Shown piece after piece: positions 30,646 to 40,475 of a DNA stretch of 61,510 nt. Within the stretch, counting starts at the first letter, position 1; each line of letters begins with the position of its first letter. The position numbers and the translations under genes were made by a program. The stretch is from positions 1-61,510 of the forward strand of contig LVAN01000004.1 in assembly GCA_001604045.1 (NCBI GenBank), written 5' to 3'. A model generated the notes under the pieces. The model was not told where the DNA came from, searched no databases, and saw only the letters and a list, made by a program, of their open reading frames with translations. The stretch is from Clostridiales bacterium Firm_08. Lineage in GTDB: Bacteria; Bacillota; Clostridia; Oscillospirales; QAKW01.

Positions 30646-33600
30646 TTAAGAAATTTCGATCAACGCATCCAAATGGAAACTATATATATACAGTTTGTCC
30701 GCCGTCCTGCCGATCAGATCCGCAAGACACCGTCTGTAAAGTTTGAGCTGGACCGTGTATCTCTGTCTGAACATCTCCGGATCGTCCAGGCGGTCGGTCT
30801 TGTAATCAAGGATGACAAGTCTGCCGTCTTTCTCAAAGTAGCAGTCGAGAACGCCCTGCACCAGCACGGGCGCCGTCTCGTCGGTATCCCGGAAAATGTC
30901 CCGCGCCGGCATGGAGAACAAAAACCGCTTTTCCTTTTCCAAAAGATCCGCGGAAAGGATCTCTGAGAAAACGGGTTGCCGGATAAAGTTCTCAATAAGA
31001 GAAACGTCCACGAGTTCACACTCCCGCGCCGTCAGGAACTCTTTTTCCCGCAGCCGCCGCATCTCCGCGGCGATGCCATCCGGCGCCGCGAGAGTTTTGA
31101 AATCAGAAAACTGCATAAACTTATGCACGGCGTTGCCGGTCTGCGCGCCGCTTTTCCTTTTCTCGATGAAATCCGGCGTCCGCCGGGAAACGGTCGGTTT
31201 GATCAGATCCTCGGCGTCGGGATCCTTTTGCCGCATCCCCTTGATCTCCGATACCGAAAGTTTGACGGGCAGTTTGGTCTGCCGCTCATAGGGATAGACA
31301 GCCTGCGCCAGCGCGATGCCGCGCCCGATATCCGGACGGCGCTCCATATCCCGCGGCCGTCTGCCGTACTGCACGCTCGTCACAGCGTCGCTGACGGTGA
31401 CGGTAAAGCGGCAGTCCGTTCGATCGGGGCAAGCGATGACCCCCGCCTTTTCATAAAGCGGCAGCATATCCCTTTGATGCCGCAGGGCGAACATCATCCA
31501 GCCGAGCGTCGACGGCGTGTTCCAAAGATCCTTTGGCGTTTCATCCTCCCGCGCGCCCGCGACCTCCGTCAACATTTTCTTCAGCCGCGCTTCTGGGACG
31601 CAGGCGGAAATAAACAGGTGTGTCTTGGCGCGGGTAAGCGCGACGTACAGCACGCGCACTTCCTCGCTCAACTCCAGCGCGTGGTTTTCATCCCGCAAAA
31701 TGGAATACGACAGCGGCTTACACTCGCGGAAAGATCCGTCCGTCCGTATTTTGGACGCGACGCCAAGTCCCCTATGCGCCGCCAAAACGCCCGTATCCTG
31801 ATCCACGCGCTTTCTGCCCGCGTCCACAAAAAAGCAGACGGGGAATTCAAGGCCTTTGGATTTGTGAACAGACATAAACCGAACGCACCGCCGCTCGTCT
31901 TTCGCCTCGGTCACGCCGGAAAGGCTGTTGTCGAGCGCGTCCATACGGTCCAGATACTGCAAAAAGGAGAAAAGACCTTTATAACTGTTTTTCTCATATT
32001 CAAGCGCGTAGCGCATCAACAGCCGCATATTCTCGGCGCGGCTCTCCCCATCCGGATATCTCGCGACTTTTTCCAGGATGTAGGTGCGGGTGAATATATC
32101 TTCGATCACCTCATAGGTTCGTCTGCCGACCGCCGCGGCGCGGATCTTTTCGATCTCGCGCAGCATATTGCCGCATTTTTTATCGGTTTTCGCGGCGAGT
32201 TTGACGGCGTCGTAAAACGGAACGCCTTTGTTTTTCGCCCGGATCGCGGCGAGTTCCGCCGCGGAAAAGACGTAAAAATCCGAATACATCAGCGTGATAA
32301 GCGGGATGTCCCGATACGGATTGCTGACGACCTGCAGGAAAGCGCGAAGCATCTGCACCTCCCACAACTCCAGTAATCTCTCGTTCCGGTTATGGTTGAT
32401 GCACCGTATGCCGTTGCGCCCAAGCGCCTGCTCAAAACGCGCGGACATCGCGTTGGCGTTGCGGCTGAGGATCGCCATATCTCCGTATTCGATGGGACGC
32501 TCCCTGCCGGTTTTGACGTCGTAAAACGGCGTTCCGCGAACACTTTTCGCCTTGCGGGCGACGTACTCCGCCTCCGCGTCAATGGCGCTGAGCAGGCCGA
32601 TCTCATCCTCCTCGCCGTTTTCATCATCATCCTCGTCATCCGCCGCCTGCCGCAGGATGATATCGATCCCGACCTGTCCCCTGGACGTTTCGGGATATAA
32701 TCCGCCGCTTGCCAGCCGTTCGTTCTCATCATACGCCACCTGCCCGAGATCCTCTGTCATCAGCCCGCCGAACACGGTGTTGATAAAATCCAGAAGTTCC
32801 GGATGCGAGCGAAAGTTGCGATTGAGATACAGATAGGACGGTCCGCCAAGCCTGTCCCCCGCCGCCTCGCGCGCCGCCTCTTTTTTCTCCGTGAAAAGTT
32901 CGGGACACGCCTGACGGAACCCGTAAATGCTCTGCTTGATATCTCCCACCATAAAGATATTTTTACCGTCCTTTGAAAGGGCGCGGAAGATCAGATCCTG
33001 CTTACGGTTGGTGTCCTGATACTCGTCCACGATGATCTCGTCGATCTCCTCGCGAAGGGCGCGGGCGGTATCGCTCGGGTACAGCGTGCCGGCCGCCGCG
33101 TCGTAGCGATCGATCAAAAGGCGGAGCGAAAAGCGTTCAAGATCGTTGAAACTCATCAGCCCTTTGTCTTTTTTATAGGCGGCGAAACGTTCGTCGAACT
33201 CCCGTGTGAGCGAGAACAGCGTTTCCAGCGCGTCCTCCATACGGCGCACGTCCGAAAGATGCTCCCGCTCCGTCTTTTGAAAATATTTTTCCGTGATTTT
33301 TTCGATCGCGTTTTTAGCGGCTTTCCTCTTGATGTTCAGCTCCGCCAAAAGATCCCGCATATCGTCATAATCCTTGCCCCTTGTGTTCCACCGGGCAAAC
33401 CGGATCTCAAGCGCGGCCTTGCGTATCTCGTCAAACGTCGCGGAGCGGGCGGCGTCGAGCAGGCGGCGCACACCGAACGACTCGATCTCCAGATTGCCCC
33501 ACAGTTTCGTTTTCCGCAGCGGCAGCGTCTTTTCGTCATTCAACAGATACTGGTAAAATCCGTGCGCCCATTCCACACGATCAAGGATCTCCGCGCGCAC

Positions 33601-34212
33601 ATATCCCTCGCGGATCAGATGATCGAGATCCTCCGTCCGCGGCGGAATAAACTCCTCCGGGAAAGGCTGATTTTCATAATAGGTATACGCCGCGCGCAGG
33701 ATGTCAAAAAGTCTGACGTCGTTTCGGCCGCCGCTGTAACACTCCACCATCCGGCGTACGGCGGCGTCCGTTCCGGTACGGTCATAGATCTCCTCGACAA
33801 AATCCTCGAGCAGCGTCTCGAAGGCGACCTTTATCACTGTCTCGTCCCCGACCCGCGCCGAGGGATCGATCCCCGCCGCCTCGAAATTCGCTTTGAGAAG
33901 GCGCGCGCACGCCGAGTGAACGGTGGAGATGTTCGCGCGGGAGACCGCCAGAAACTGCCGGTGCAGATGATCGCTGTCCGGATCCCGCTCCAGCTCTTTT
34001 TCGATCGCCTGTTCGATCTTGACCCGCATTTCCGCCGCCGCGGCTTCGGTAAAGGTCATGATCCACATTCCCTCGATCTCTCCGCCGCGCAGGACCTTAT
34101 CGATGACACGCTGTACCAGGACCGCCGTCTTGCCGCTTCCCGCGGCGGCGCTGACGAGCAGCGAGTCACCGCCGGCACTGATCGCGCGCTGCTGTTGTGC
34201 CGTATATTTCAA
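30646..34212 (-). CDS. addA: AddA, helicase/nuclease subunit A of AddAB
   Basis: 1188 residues. UvrD/PcrA superfamily 1 helicase with Walker A SAAAGSGKTAVLVQRV near residue 22, Walker B IIVDEYQDTN, and QSIYGFRQACPELF. The C-terminal RecB-type nuclease domain has VQGVLDCYFEKDGRLVILDYKTD. With AddB it resects double-strand breaks up to a Chi-like site. It starts with TTG at 34212 in a TTGA overlap with the addB stop and a strong GGAGGGGAG site, so the two are coupled. Length is typical. Confidence 0.97.
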   Translation of the reverse strand: MKYTAQQQRAISAGGDSLLVSAAAGSGKTAVLVQRVIDKVLRGGEIEGMWIMTFTEAAAAEMRVKIEQAIEKELERDPDSDHLHRQFLAVSRANISTVHSACARLLKANFEAAGIDPSARVGDETVIKVAFETLLEDFVEEIYDRTGTDAAVRRMVECYSGGRNDVRLFDILRAAYTYYENQPFPEEFIPPRTEDLDHLIREGYVRAEILDRVEWAHGFYQYLLNDEKTLPLRKTKLWGNLEIESFGVRRLLDAARSATFDEIRKAALEIRFARWNTRGKDYDDMRDLLAELNIKRKAAKNAIEKITEKYFQKTEREHLSDVRRMEDALETLFSLTREFDERFAAYKKDKGLMSFNDLERFSLRLLIDRYDAAAGTLYPSDTARALREEIDEIIVDEYQDTNRKQDLIFRALSKDGKNIFMVGDIKQSIYGFRQACPELFTEKKEAAREAAGDRLGGPSYLYLNRNFRSHPELLDFINTVFGGLMTEDLGQVAYDENERLASGGLYPETSRGQVGIDIILRQAADDEDDDENGEEDEIGLLSAIDAEAEYVARKAKSVRGTPFYDVKTGRERPIEYGDMAILSRNANAMSARFEQALGRNGIRCINHNRNERLLELWEVQMLRAFLQVVSNPYRDIPLITLMYSDFYVFSAAELAAIRAKNKGVPFYDAVKLAAKTDKKCGNMLREIEKIRAAAVGRRTYEVIEDIFTRTYILEKVARYPDGESRAENMRLLMRYALEYEKNSYKGLFSFLQYLDRMDALDNSLSGVTEAKDERRCVRFMSVHKSKGLEFPVCFFVDAGRKRVDQDTGVLAAHRGLGVASKIRTDGSFRECKPLSYSILRDENHALELSEEVRVLYVALTRAKTHLFISACVPEARLKKMLTEVAGAREDETPKDLWNTPSTLGWMMFALRHQRDMLPLYEKAGVIACPDRTDCRFTVTVSDAVTSVQYGRRPRDMERRPDIGRGIALAQAVYPYERQTKLPVKLSVSEIKGMRQKDPDAEDLIKPTVSRRTPDFIEKRKSGAQTGNAVHKFMQFSDFKTLAAPDGIAAEMRRLREKEFLTARECELVDVSLIENFIRQPVFSEILSADLLEKEKRFLFSMPARDIFRDTDETAPVLVQGVLDCYFEKDGRLVILDYKTDRLDDPEMFRQRYTVQLKLYRRCLADLIGRTADKLYIYSFHLDALIEIS

Positions 34213-37200
34213 GACTCGCTCCCCTCCTCCCGGACTTTATCGAAAAATTCTCCCTTTTTGACCTTTTGATACTTCCGTATCGACGACTTGCCCCACTCAA
34301 ACCGGCATATGCCGCCAAATCCGCAATATTCACAAGCGTTGATGCCGTCCTTCATCGGGCACGCTTTCACGTTGCCGCCCGCGATCTCACGGACGATCTC
34401 TTTTGTTTTATCCATCACGAACCTGCCGAGCAGACGCATCTCGTGATCATACGCGACGGGCGATCCGGCGTAAGGCGTTCCGTCGGTTTTGTAACGGATG
34501 CCGATGTAGCGTTTTTCCCCGGTATTGTCAATCGCCCCCTGTATCTCCGGCAGGCAGGAATACAGACCGAGGCGAGAAAAACTCTTTGCCAGCTGCTCTT
34601 TTGAGATCTCGCCGTCCGGTCCCGTTTCCCCGATCTCCGGCACGCCCGCCAGAAAATACTCCATCGCCGCGATCCCGGCGTCCCGGTAACCGTCCTCCTC
34701 AAGCAGCATTTTCGCGTAAAGCGGCAGCTGCATCTGAAAACCGTTGAATATCTTTTCAAAACTGAAAGATTTCTTGCCAGTTTTGTAGTCGATGATCCGC
34801 AGATAGCGTTTGCCGTCGATATCCGCCGCGTCGATCCGGTCGATAAAGCCGTTGACGCGCGCGTAAAATTCGTCTGAAACAGGAATGCGTTTCGTAAAAT
34901 GATACTCCTGCGCCTCAGGCAGGAACTTACTGTGCCGCAGCTCGTCCACCGCGCTGATCGCCGCCAGCCGCATCGAACGGCTGATGCGGTCGAACAGGTG
35001 GTCAAATCTCGGCGACCGCAGATCTTTCAGGCGTTCCTCGTAATACGCCCGGGAGAGATCCTTCATAAAGGTATCGACCTTCGCGTCGGTCCAGATGTCG
35101 ATATCCCCGCTATCCCGCACGGCGTTCATCAGCTGTTCCATCCCGAAATGGACGAAACTGCCGATATAGTTGGCGCCGAAATCGACAGGCTCCGTCTCCT
35201 CGATCCCCAGCCCGTAAGTCATAAAGAATTTGAAGGGACATTCGTTGAAGCTTTCAAGTCTCGACTGGCTGGCGGAGATCTCCGTGCCGTACAGCGCGCG
35301 CACCACCTCCGTCGGCAGATCCTTTTCCTCCCGCTCCCGGATCGCGAGATCCCGCGGCACAAAGCCGAATTCCTCTTTCAAAAACGGCAGTGTGCCGGAC
35401 GCCTCCCGCTCCGTTTCCGTCAGAGACGCCGTATGGTCGAGGATCTCCCGCCTGTGCGTGAGAAAATACGGAACGGGCCGGATCTCCGCCGCCAGGATCC
35501 GCTCCGTCACGCGGCGGATCAGCGACGAGGGAAGCTTTACGTCCCCCGCCGCGCCGAATTCGGCGAATGTAAAGGTCACGCTCTCCGACGCTCCGCAGAT
35601 CGAGCGGTACAGACAAAACTGCTGTTCCGTCGCGACCGTCTCACTGTCTTTGGAAAGGTGGATATGATTGTCTTTAAAAAAACGTACATCCCGGTCTGTG
35701 ATGATATCCGAGCCGCTGACCGCCGCCGGGAAAGAACCGTTGTTCGCTCCCAGCACATAGATATGCCGGACGTTCCCGACGCGGGAACGGATCATATCGG
35801 TGAAGGTCACCTGATCCATATACGCCGGCAGGACGCCCATACGCAGATGCCGAAGGCAGATCTCAAAGATCTCCTGCAGATCGACGCGGGTGACGGGCGT
35901 ATCGCCCAGTACCAGCGCGAGTTGATCGAGAAATTCCACCAACAGATCGTAAAGGCGGGTCCATTCCTCCGCTTCCGCGTCATCCGCGGCGTTTTCCGCG
36001 AAAGTCAGGATGCCCCCTCGAACGTCGTACGCCTGCGTAAGGCGCCACACCGCGGCAAGCATATCCTTCGCGCTGCCCGAAGCGGTGTCTTCCCGGAACG
36101 CCGCGAGCGGCAGATACAGTTTTTTTCTCAGTTCGTTGATCTCGTCCAGAAGCCGTCCTTTTTCCGCTTCCTTCTCCCGCCGTTTTTCCTCGTCCGGCTC
36201 CTCGCTGTCCGCCAGCCCAAAAGGATCCTGCGTCCACTCCATCTCCCACTTTTTACCGCGGATCTTCCACAGGAACACGTAATTTTCCAGCCGCGCGGCC
36301 TGATCGTGATCCATCCCGCACAGGCAGGTCTTTGCCATCGAGATCATATCCTCATAGCGATATCCGTAGCGCACCGCGTCGAACGCGTGCAGGATCAGCC
36401 CGAACAGGGGCTTGCCCATCACGTCAACCTTGCGGTCGGTGTACAGCGGCACGTCCAGACGTTCAAAATAGGTCTCGACGGCGGAACGGTATTCCTCCTG
36501 CACATTGCTGACGACCGCGATATCCCTGTAACGGCACTCGCCGCCGAGCACCCGGCGGCGGATATCCCGCGCGACGAATTCCACTTCTTTCTGCGGATCG
36601 TCCGCGCTGAACACACGCACGTCCCCCCCGGCGTCCATTCGCTTTTCCGGCAGTGCGTCGGAAAACATATATTTTTCCAACGCCGCCACGCCCGGACGAA
36701 AATGACCGTCATAGCAACATTTTACCGTTTCATAACGCAGTCCGTACCGCTCGGCAAGCGCGGTCAGCCTGCCAAGTTCCCGAAGCGTCGGCGCGAACAG
36801 CCGCCTGTCCCCCTCATCCGCTGTGAGAGTGAGCAGACAATGCTCGCTTTGCAGAAAAATCTGACCGATCACCTCGTACTCCTGCCGGGTAAACCCGGCA
36901 AACGAGTCGATCATCACGACCTTGCCGTTAAAATAGGAATGCTCGCTCAAAAGACGGCAAAGCGTGTCAAGATCGTCATAGACGTCCCGAAAGTCCTGCC
37001 GCAGGAGGGCTTTGTACGCGTCATAGATCAAAAAGAGATCGTGATATTTGTCGTATTCCCGGCGGCCTTCCAGCGCGGCAAGCACCAAGTCCGGCTCCGC
37101 CTTGTACGCCGCGAAATCCCGGATCACCTCATTCAGTTTCCCGAAAAAGCGGACGTTGCGCACGCTGCTTTTATAATATCGCAGATCCTTCTGGACCGAA

Positions 37201-37478
37201 CGCACGGCGCGGTAGAGGATGCACTCCTGCGCCACCTGCCCGATGCGGGCGCGGGCGCCGCCGCCGTAAAGCCGCATCAGCCGGTCGCACAGACGATGAA
37301 AAGACAGTACTTCCACCCCGTCGCCGTATTTCCGCTGCAGGGCGCGCTCCGTCTCCATACTCTGCTGTTCCGGCACGATGAAACAGACCGCCTGTCCCTG
37401 CCGGACGAAGCGCTCGGCCTTTTCATACAGATATTCCGTTTTCCCCGAGGCGGCGCGCCCCAAAACAAATTTCAACAT
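34209..37478 (-). CDS. addB: AddB, helicase-like/nuclease subunit B of AddAB
   Basis: 1089 residues. Walker A GRAASGKTEYLYEKAERF at the N-terminus. The C-terminal nuclease domain has IDRIDAADIDGKRYLRIIDYKTGKKSF. An iron-sulphur cluster is expected from CPFKFF and the C-terminal CEYCGFGGICRF cysteines. It partners AddA in recombinational repair. AAAGGA precedes the ATG. Gene order addB-addA is the usual one in Bacillota; it starts 12 nt after the DUF3810-like gene. Confidence 0.97.
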   Translation of the reverse strand: MLKFVLGRAASGKTEYLYEKAERFVRQGQAVCFIVPEQQSMETERALQRKYGDGVEVLSFHRLCDRLMRLYGGGARARIGQVAQECILYRAVRSVQKDLRYYKSSVRNVRFFGKLNEVIRDFAAYKAEPDLVLAALEGRREYDKYHDLFLIYDAYKALLRQDFRDVYDDLDTLCRLLSEHSYFNGKVVMIDSFAGFTRQEYEVIGQIFLQSEHCLLTLTADEGDRRLFAPTLRELGRLTALAERYGLRYETVKCCYDGHFRPGVAALEKYMFSDALPEKRMDAGGDVRVFSADDPQKEVEFVARDIRRRVLGGECRYRDIAVVSNVQEEYRSAVETYFERLDVPLYTDRKVDVMGKPLFGLILHAFDAVRYGYRYEDMISMAKTCLCGMDHDQAARLENYVFLWKIRGKKWEMEWTQDPFGLADSEEPDEEKRREKEAEKGRLLDEINELRKKLYLPLAAFREDTASGSAKDMLAAVWRLTQAYDVRGGILTFAENAADDAEAEEWTRLYDLLVEFLDQLALVLGDTPVTRVDLQEIFEICLRHLRMGVLPAYMDQVTFTDMIRSRVGNVRHIYVLGANNGSFPAAVSGSDIITDRDVRFFKDNHIHLSKDSETVATEQQFCLYRSICGASESVTFTFAEFGAAGDVKLPSSLIRRVTERILAAEIRPVPYFLTHRREILDHTASLTETEREASGTLPFLKEEFGFVPRDLAIREREEKDLPTEVVRALYGTEISASQSRLESFNECPFKFFMTYGLGIEETEPVDFGANYIGSFVHFGMEQLMNAVRDSGDIDIWTDAKVDTFMKDLSRAYYEERLKDLRSPRFDHLFDRISRSMRLAAISAVDELRHSKFLPEAQEYHFTKRIPVSDEFYARVNGFIDRIDAADIDGKRYLRIIDYKTGKKSFSFEKIFNGFQMQLPLYAKMLLEEDGYRDAGIAAMEYFLAGVPEIGETGPDGEISKEQLAKSFSRLGLYSCLPEIQGAIDNTGEKRYIGIRYKTDGTPYAGSPVAYDHEMRLLGRFVMDKTKEIVREIAGGNVKACPMKDGINACEYCGFGGICRFEWGKSSIRKYQKVKKGEFFDKVREEGSES

Positions 37479-37490
37479 CTGTTTTTTCCT

Positions 37491-38609
37491 TTACTCTATC
37501 TCTGTCTTATACCATTCGATCAAAAGATCGACCATCCTGCCGTAACTTCTCGTCCCGTCCTGCTGGCCGTTAGACCGCAGATAGGTATCATAGACCTTTT
37601 CCGACGTTTCGGACACGACGGTGTGACGATACTTGTCCCAGTACGCCCCGTCCGCCGCGTCATCCCGAAACACGCCTTCTCCCACCTTCGCCGCGATCTC
37701 CACGGCGGCGTCCCGGTCCTGCGCGATGAGCTGCCCTATCGCGTATCCAAACGCCATCATATAGCCGGAATAGCGGAAATCCGCGCGGTCGGAATAGGTG
37801 CAGGACAGAAATCCGAGAAAATTCGCCTCATCCTCCCGCATAAACCCTTTGACGTGGGAAAGTTCGTGACACATCGTGGACGGGATGGTGTACGCCGTCA
37901 TATCAACGTTGATGTTACTCTCAAAAGTATACGGGAAGTACAGTCCCATTGTCAGGACACTGCTCATCAGTTTTGAAAAGAGCATCGGTTTGTTGCGCGC
38001 GGTGAGCGTTCCGATGCCCGGATGATCCTGCGCCATCGCGTTGAAACACCGCGCCGCCTCGTCGGACAGTTCACGGAAACTTCCGTCCGCGAGTTTTGAG
38101 ACGCCGTTTTCGTCCTCCGCCAGCCCCGCGCGCTCCTCAGTGACGCGTTCCGCCAAAAACCCGCACACCTCTTGGAGATCCTCCGCGGTATGCTCTTTGA
38201 TTTCCAGACCGAGGTATTCCGAAGCGGGCAGGCGATAATAGTTCAGCCCCATCGTCATCACGAACAGGAAGTAGGCGATCGACCCCGCGCACGCCGCGTT
38301 GACGGCAAAGCGGTACCATATATGTTTCCATCGCGCTTTGTCCCGGATATTCCGGCGGATCGTCCAAACGATACAAAAGATCACGATCAGGATGACGGCG
38401 GCGATCCATATCTCCGTTACCGAAAACGGAAACAGGGACACCAGCCGCCCGACCGTTCGTTCCATCCAAAGGTGCAGTCCCTGCGCGTAGTATTTTTCCA
38501 CCGCCCGCGGACAGCGGCTCGCCAGCGCCGTAAGCAGCGCTCCCGCCGGCAAAAGCAGCAGGATCCACAGGCGTTTGAACTGCAATATACGTCCGATCGT
38601 TTTGCGCAT
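37491..38609 (-). CDS. DUF3810-like membrane protein with putative metalloprotease motif
   Basis: 372 residues. Three hydrophobic helices lie in the first 130 residues. A large domain follows with TIPSTMCHELSHVKGFMREDEANFLGFLSC. HELSH plus a downstream glutamate resembles a zinc HExxH site, and this matches the DUF3810 family as I know it. Substrate unknown. The ribosome binding site is GGGAGG. It is upstream of addB-addA with a 12-nt gap, so probably cotranscribed, though a functional link is not obvious. Preceded by an unusual hairpin-rich region. Confidence 0.75.
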   Translation of the reverse strand: MRKTIGRILQFKRLWILLLLPAGALLTALASRCPRAVEKYYAQGLHLWMERTVGRLVSLFPFSVTEIWIAAVILIVIFCIVWTIRRNIRDKARWKHIWYRFAVNAACAGSIAYFLFVMTMGLNYYRLPASEYLGLEIKEHTAEDLQEVCGFLAERVTEERAGLAEDENGVSKLADGSFRELSDEAARCFNAMAQDHPGIGTLTARNKPMLFSKLMSSVLTMGLYFPYTFESNINVDMTAYTIPSTMCHELSHVKGFMREDEANFLGFLSCTYSDRADFRYSGYMMAFGYAIGQLIAQDRDAAVEIAAKVGEGVFRDDAADGAYWDKYRHTVVSETSEKVYDTYLRSNGQQDGTRSYGRMVDLLIEWYKTEIE

Positions 38610-38942
38610 CGTTCATTCCTCCCGAAAAAAGTGAAAGCCCGTATCAAAACGGGCTTCAGACTGTCAAAAAAGTCGTTTCACCACAGAGAAACAGAAACAA
38701 AATTTCAAATAGTTTTGTTTTTCAACAAAGTTCAAAGCCTGAAATTATAATTCGGAAAAGCAAATGCTTGAAACGCAGAAACCTTGCGCCGCAAGGCTTT
38801 TCTCTGTTTTCCGCAGATAGAACCTCTACCGTACCCACGTACGCCGACGAGGTTCTATCTGCAAAATGCAACTTCCTTTTTTGCAGTCTGCCAGCGTGTC
38901 AAAGAGGTTCTTTGACACGCTGAAGCCCGTATCAAAACGGGC
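38610..38942. repeat. Hairpin-rich intergenic region between mnmA and the DUF3810-like gene
   Basis: A 333-bp region with no gene but at least five strong inverted repeats. Two identical 22-bp hairpin sequences flank it (38635-38656 and 38923-38944, arms AAGCCCG/CGGGCTT). Between them lie a 14-bp stem CAGCGTGTCAAAGA (38892-38905 with 38909-38922), a 14-bp stem GCAGATAGAACCTC (38813-38826 with 38849-38862) and a short stem CCTTGC/GCAAGG (38782-38796). The outer copies can act as terminators. Confidence 0.85.
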
Positions 38943-40010
38943 TTATAATATCCTTCCGCCGCCCAGCACGATATCGCCGTCATAAAAGACGGCCGCCTGT
39001 CCCGCCGCGGCGCGCGGCTGCGGCGTATCGAAGGTCACCTCGACCCGCCCGTCCGCGAGCGGCATGACGAGCGCGGGGACCTCCGGTCCGTGATAGCGCG
39101 TTTTGACCGTCGCGCGGAAGGGTTTTTCCGCCTTTTCAAGGGCGATGAAATTGACCTCCGCCGCGCGAAGCGAAGGGACGAGCAGACTCTCTCTGTCCCC
39201 CACTACCACTTCATTGGTATCCACACGTTTTTCGCAGACATATCCGGGCCGCGGCAGGGCAAGCCCCAGCCCCTTGCGCTGTCCCACGGTATAGTGGATG
39301 ATGCCCTTGTGTTTCCCGAGTATTTTACCGTCCGGCGTCACGAAGTTTCCCTCCGCCGCCGTCCGTCCGGTGCTTCGTTCGATAAACGCCGCGTAGTCGC
39401 CGTCCGGCACAAAACAGATATCCTGACTGTCAGGCTTTCCGGCGTTGACAAAGCCGTATTTTTCCGCGACGCGTCTGACCTCATCCTTGCTTTCAAAATC
39501 GCCCAGCGGCAGCAGCGTATGAGAGAGCTGCTCCTGGCTCAAAAAATAGAGGACATAACTCTGATCCTTGGCGGTATTTTTGCTCTTTTTGAGCAGCCAC
39601 CTGCCGTCCCCGCGGCGTTCCACACGCGCGTAATGACCGGTGACGACCTTGTCGCACTCCATAATTTTCGCGCGCTCATAAAGCTTTTCAAACTTCATAA
39701 AACGGTTGCAGTCGATACAGGGATTGGGAGTGCCGCCCTGTTCATACGTCCTGATAAAACGGTCGATGACCGTTTTCTCAAAGTCATCCGAAAAATTGAA
39801 AACGAAAAACCGCATCCCGAGCCCGTACGCCACGCGCTTCGCGTCCTCCACGTCCTCCAGCGAACAGCAGGTCTTTTGCCGGGAAAGACCGATCCGCTCG
39901 TTGTCATAGAGATGCATATTCACACCGACGCACTCCACGCCGCGCTCCGTCAGAAGGGCGGCGGCGACGGAACTGTCCACCCCGCCGCTCATCGCTACCA
40001 GCGCTCTCAT
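38943..40010 (-). CDS. mnmA: tRNA-specific 2-thiouridylase
   Basis: 355 residues. PP-loop ATPase that inserts sulphur at U34 of tRNA-Lys, -Glu and -Gln. Motifs: AMSGGVDSSVAAALL at the N-terminus, catalytic cysteine region GGTPNPCIDCNRFMKF, PDSQDICFVPDGDY with the second cysteine, and GQRKGLGLA. The C-terminal beta barrel is present. Last gene of tsaE-tsaB-rpiB-mnmA, 3 nt after rpiB. Its partner cysteine desulphurase is not in this window. Confidence 0.97.
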   Translation of the reverse strand: MRALVAMSGGVDSSVAAALLTERGVECVGVNMHLYDNERIGLSRQKTCCSLEDVEDAKRVAYGLGMRFFVFNFSDDFEKTVIDRFIRTYEQGGTPNPCIDCNRFMKFEKLYERAKIMECDKVVTGHYARVERRGDGRWLLKKSKNTAKDQSYVLYFLSQEQLSHTLLPLGDFESKDEVRRVAEKYGFVNAGKPDSQDICFVPDGDYAAFIERSTGRTAAEGNFVTPDGKILGKHKGIIHYTVGQRKGLGLALPRPGYVCEKRVDTNEVVVGDRESLLVPSLRAAEVNFIALEKAEKPFRATVKTRYHGPEVPALVMPLADGRVEVTFDTPQPRAAAGQAAVFYDGDIVLGGGRIL

Positions 40011-40013
40011 TTG

Positions 40014-40475
40014 TTAAAAATTCTCTTCCAGCGCCAGGATCTTTTCCACACGGTTTTTATGCCGCGCGCCCTCCTCCGTCACACCGTCGTAGGGCGCCGC
40101 GAAAAACGCCTCGACGATCCGCAGCATTACTTCTTCTCCGATGACGCGCGCGCCCATACAGAGGACGTTGGCGTCGTTATGACGGCGGGTCATCTCCGCG
40201 CTGAAGGTATCCCCGCACAGCGCCGCGCGCACGCCCTTTACTTTATTGGCGGAGATGCTCATCCCGATGCCGGTGCCGCAGATCAGCACGCCGAACGCCG
40301 CGCTGCCCTCCGCCACCCGTCTCGCGACCGCCGCCGCGCCGTCGGGATAATCATACCAGAACGCGCCGCCGTCCTCCGGCAGCAGGACCTCACATTCCAT
40401 ATGCCGCTCGGCGAAAAACGCCTTGCATTTTTCCACGTAGGCAACGCCCGCCTTATCACACGCCATTACGATCAT
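40014..40475 (-). CDS. rpiB: Ribose-5-phosphate isomerase B (RpiB/LacAB family)
   Basis: 153 residues, the usual RpiB size. It interconverts ribose-5-phosphate and ribulose-5-phosphate in the pentose-phosphate pathway. Visible motifs are DYPDGAAAVARRVAEG, the catalytic-cysteine-like LICGTGIGMSISANK, and HNDANVLCMGARVIG. GGAGG precedes the ATG, which overlaps the tsaB stop by 4 nt. The LacAB sugar isomerases are an alternative; genome context favours RpiB. Confidence 0.93.
   Translation of the reverse strand: MIVMACDKAGVAYVEKCKAFFAERHMECEVLLPEDGGAFWYDYPDGAAAVARRVAEGSAAFGVLICGTGIGMSISANKVKGVRAALCGDTFSAEMTRRHNDANVLCMGARVIGEEVMLRIVEAFFAAPYDGVTEEGARHKNRVEKILALEENF

Noticed and set aside
34899-37976. 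1025-residue open frame on the plus strand
   Set aside because: Antisense to addB; it arises from GC-rich codon structure, is rich in Arg/His, and has no family motifs or ribosome binding site.
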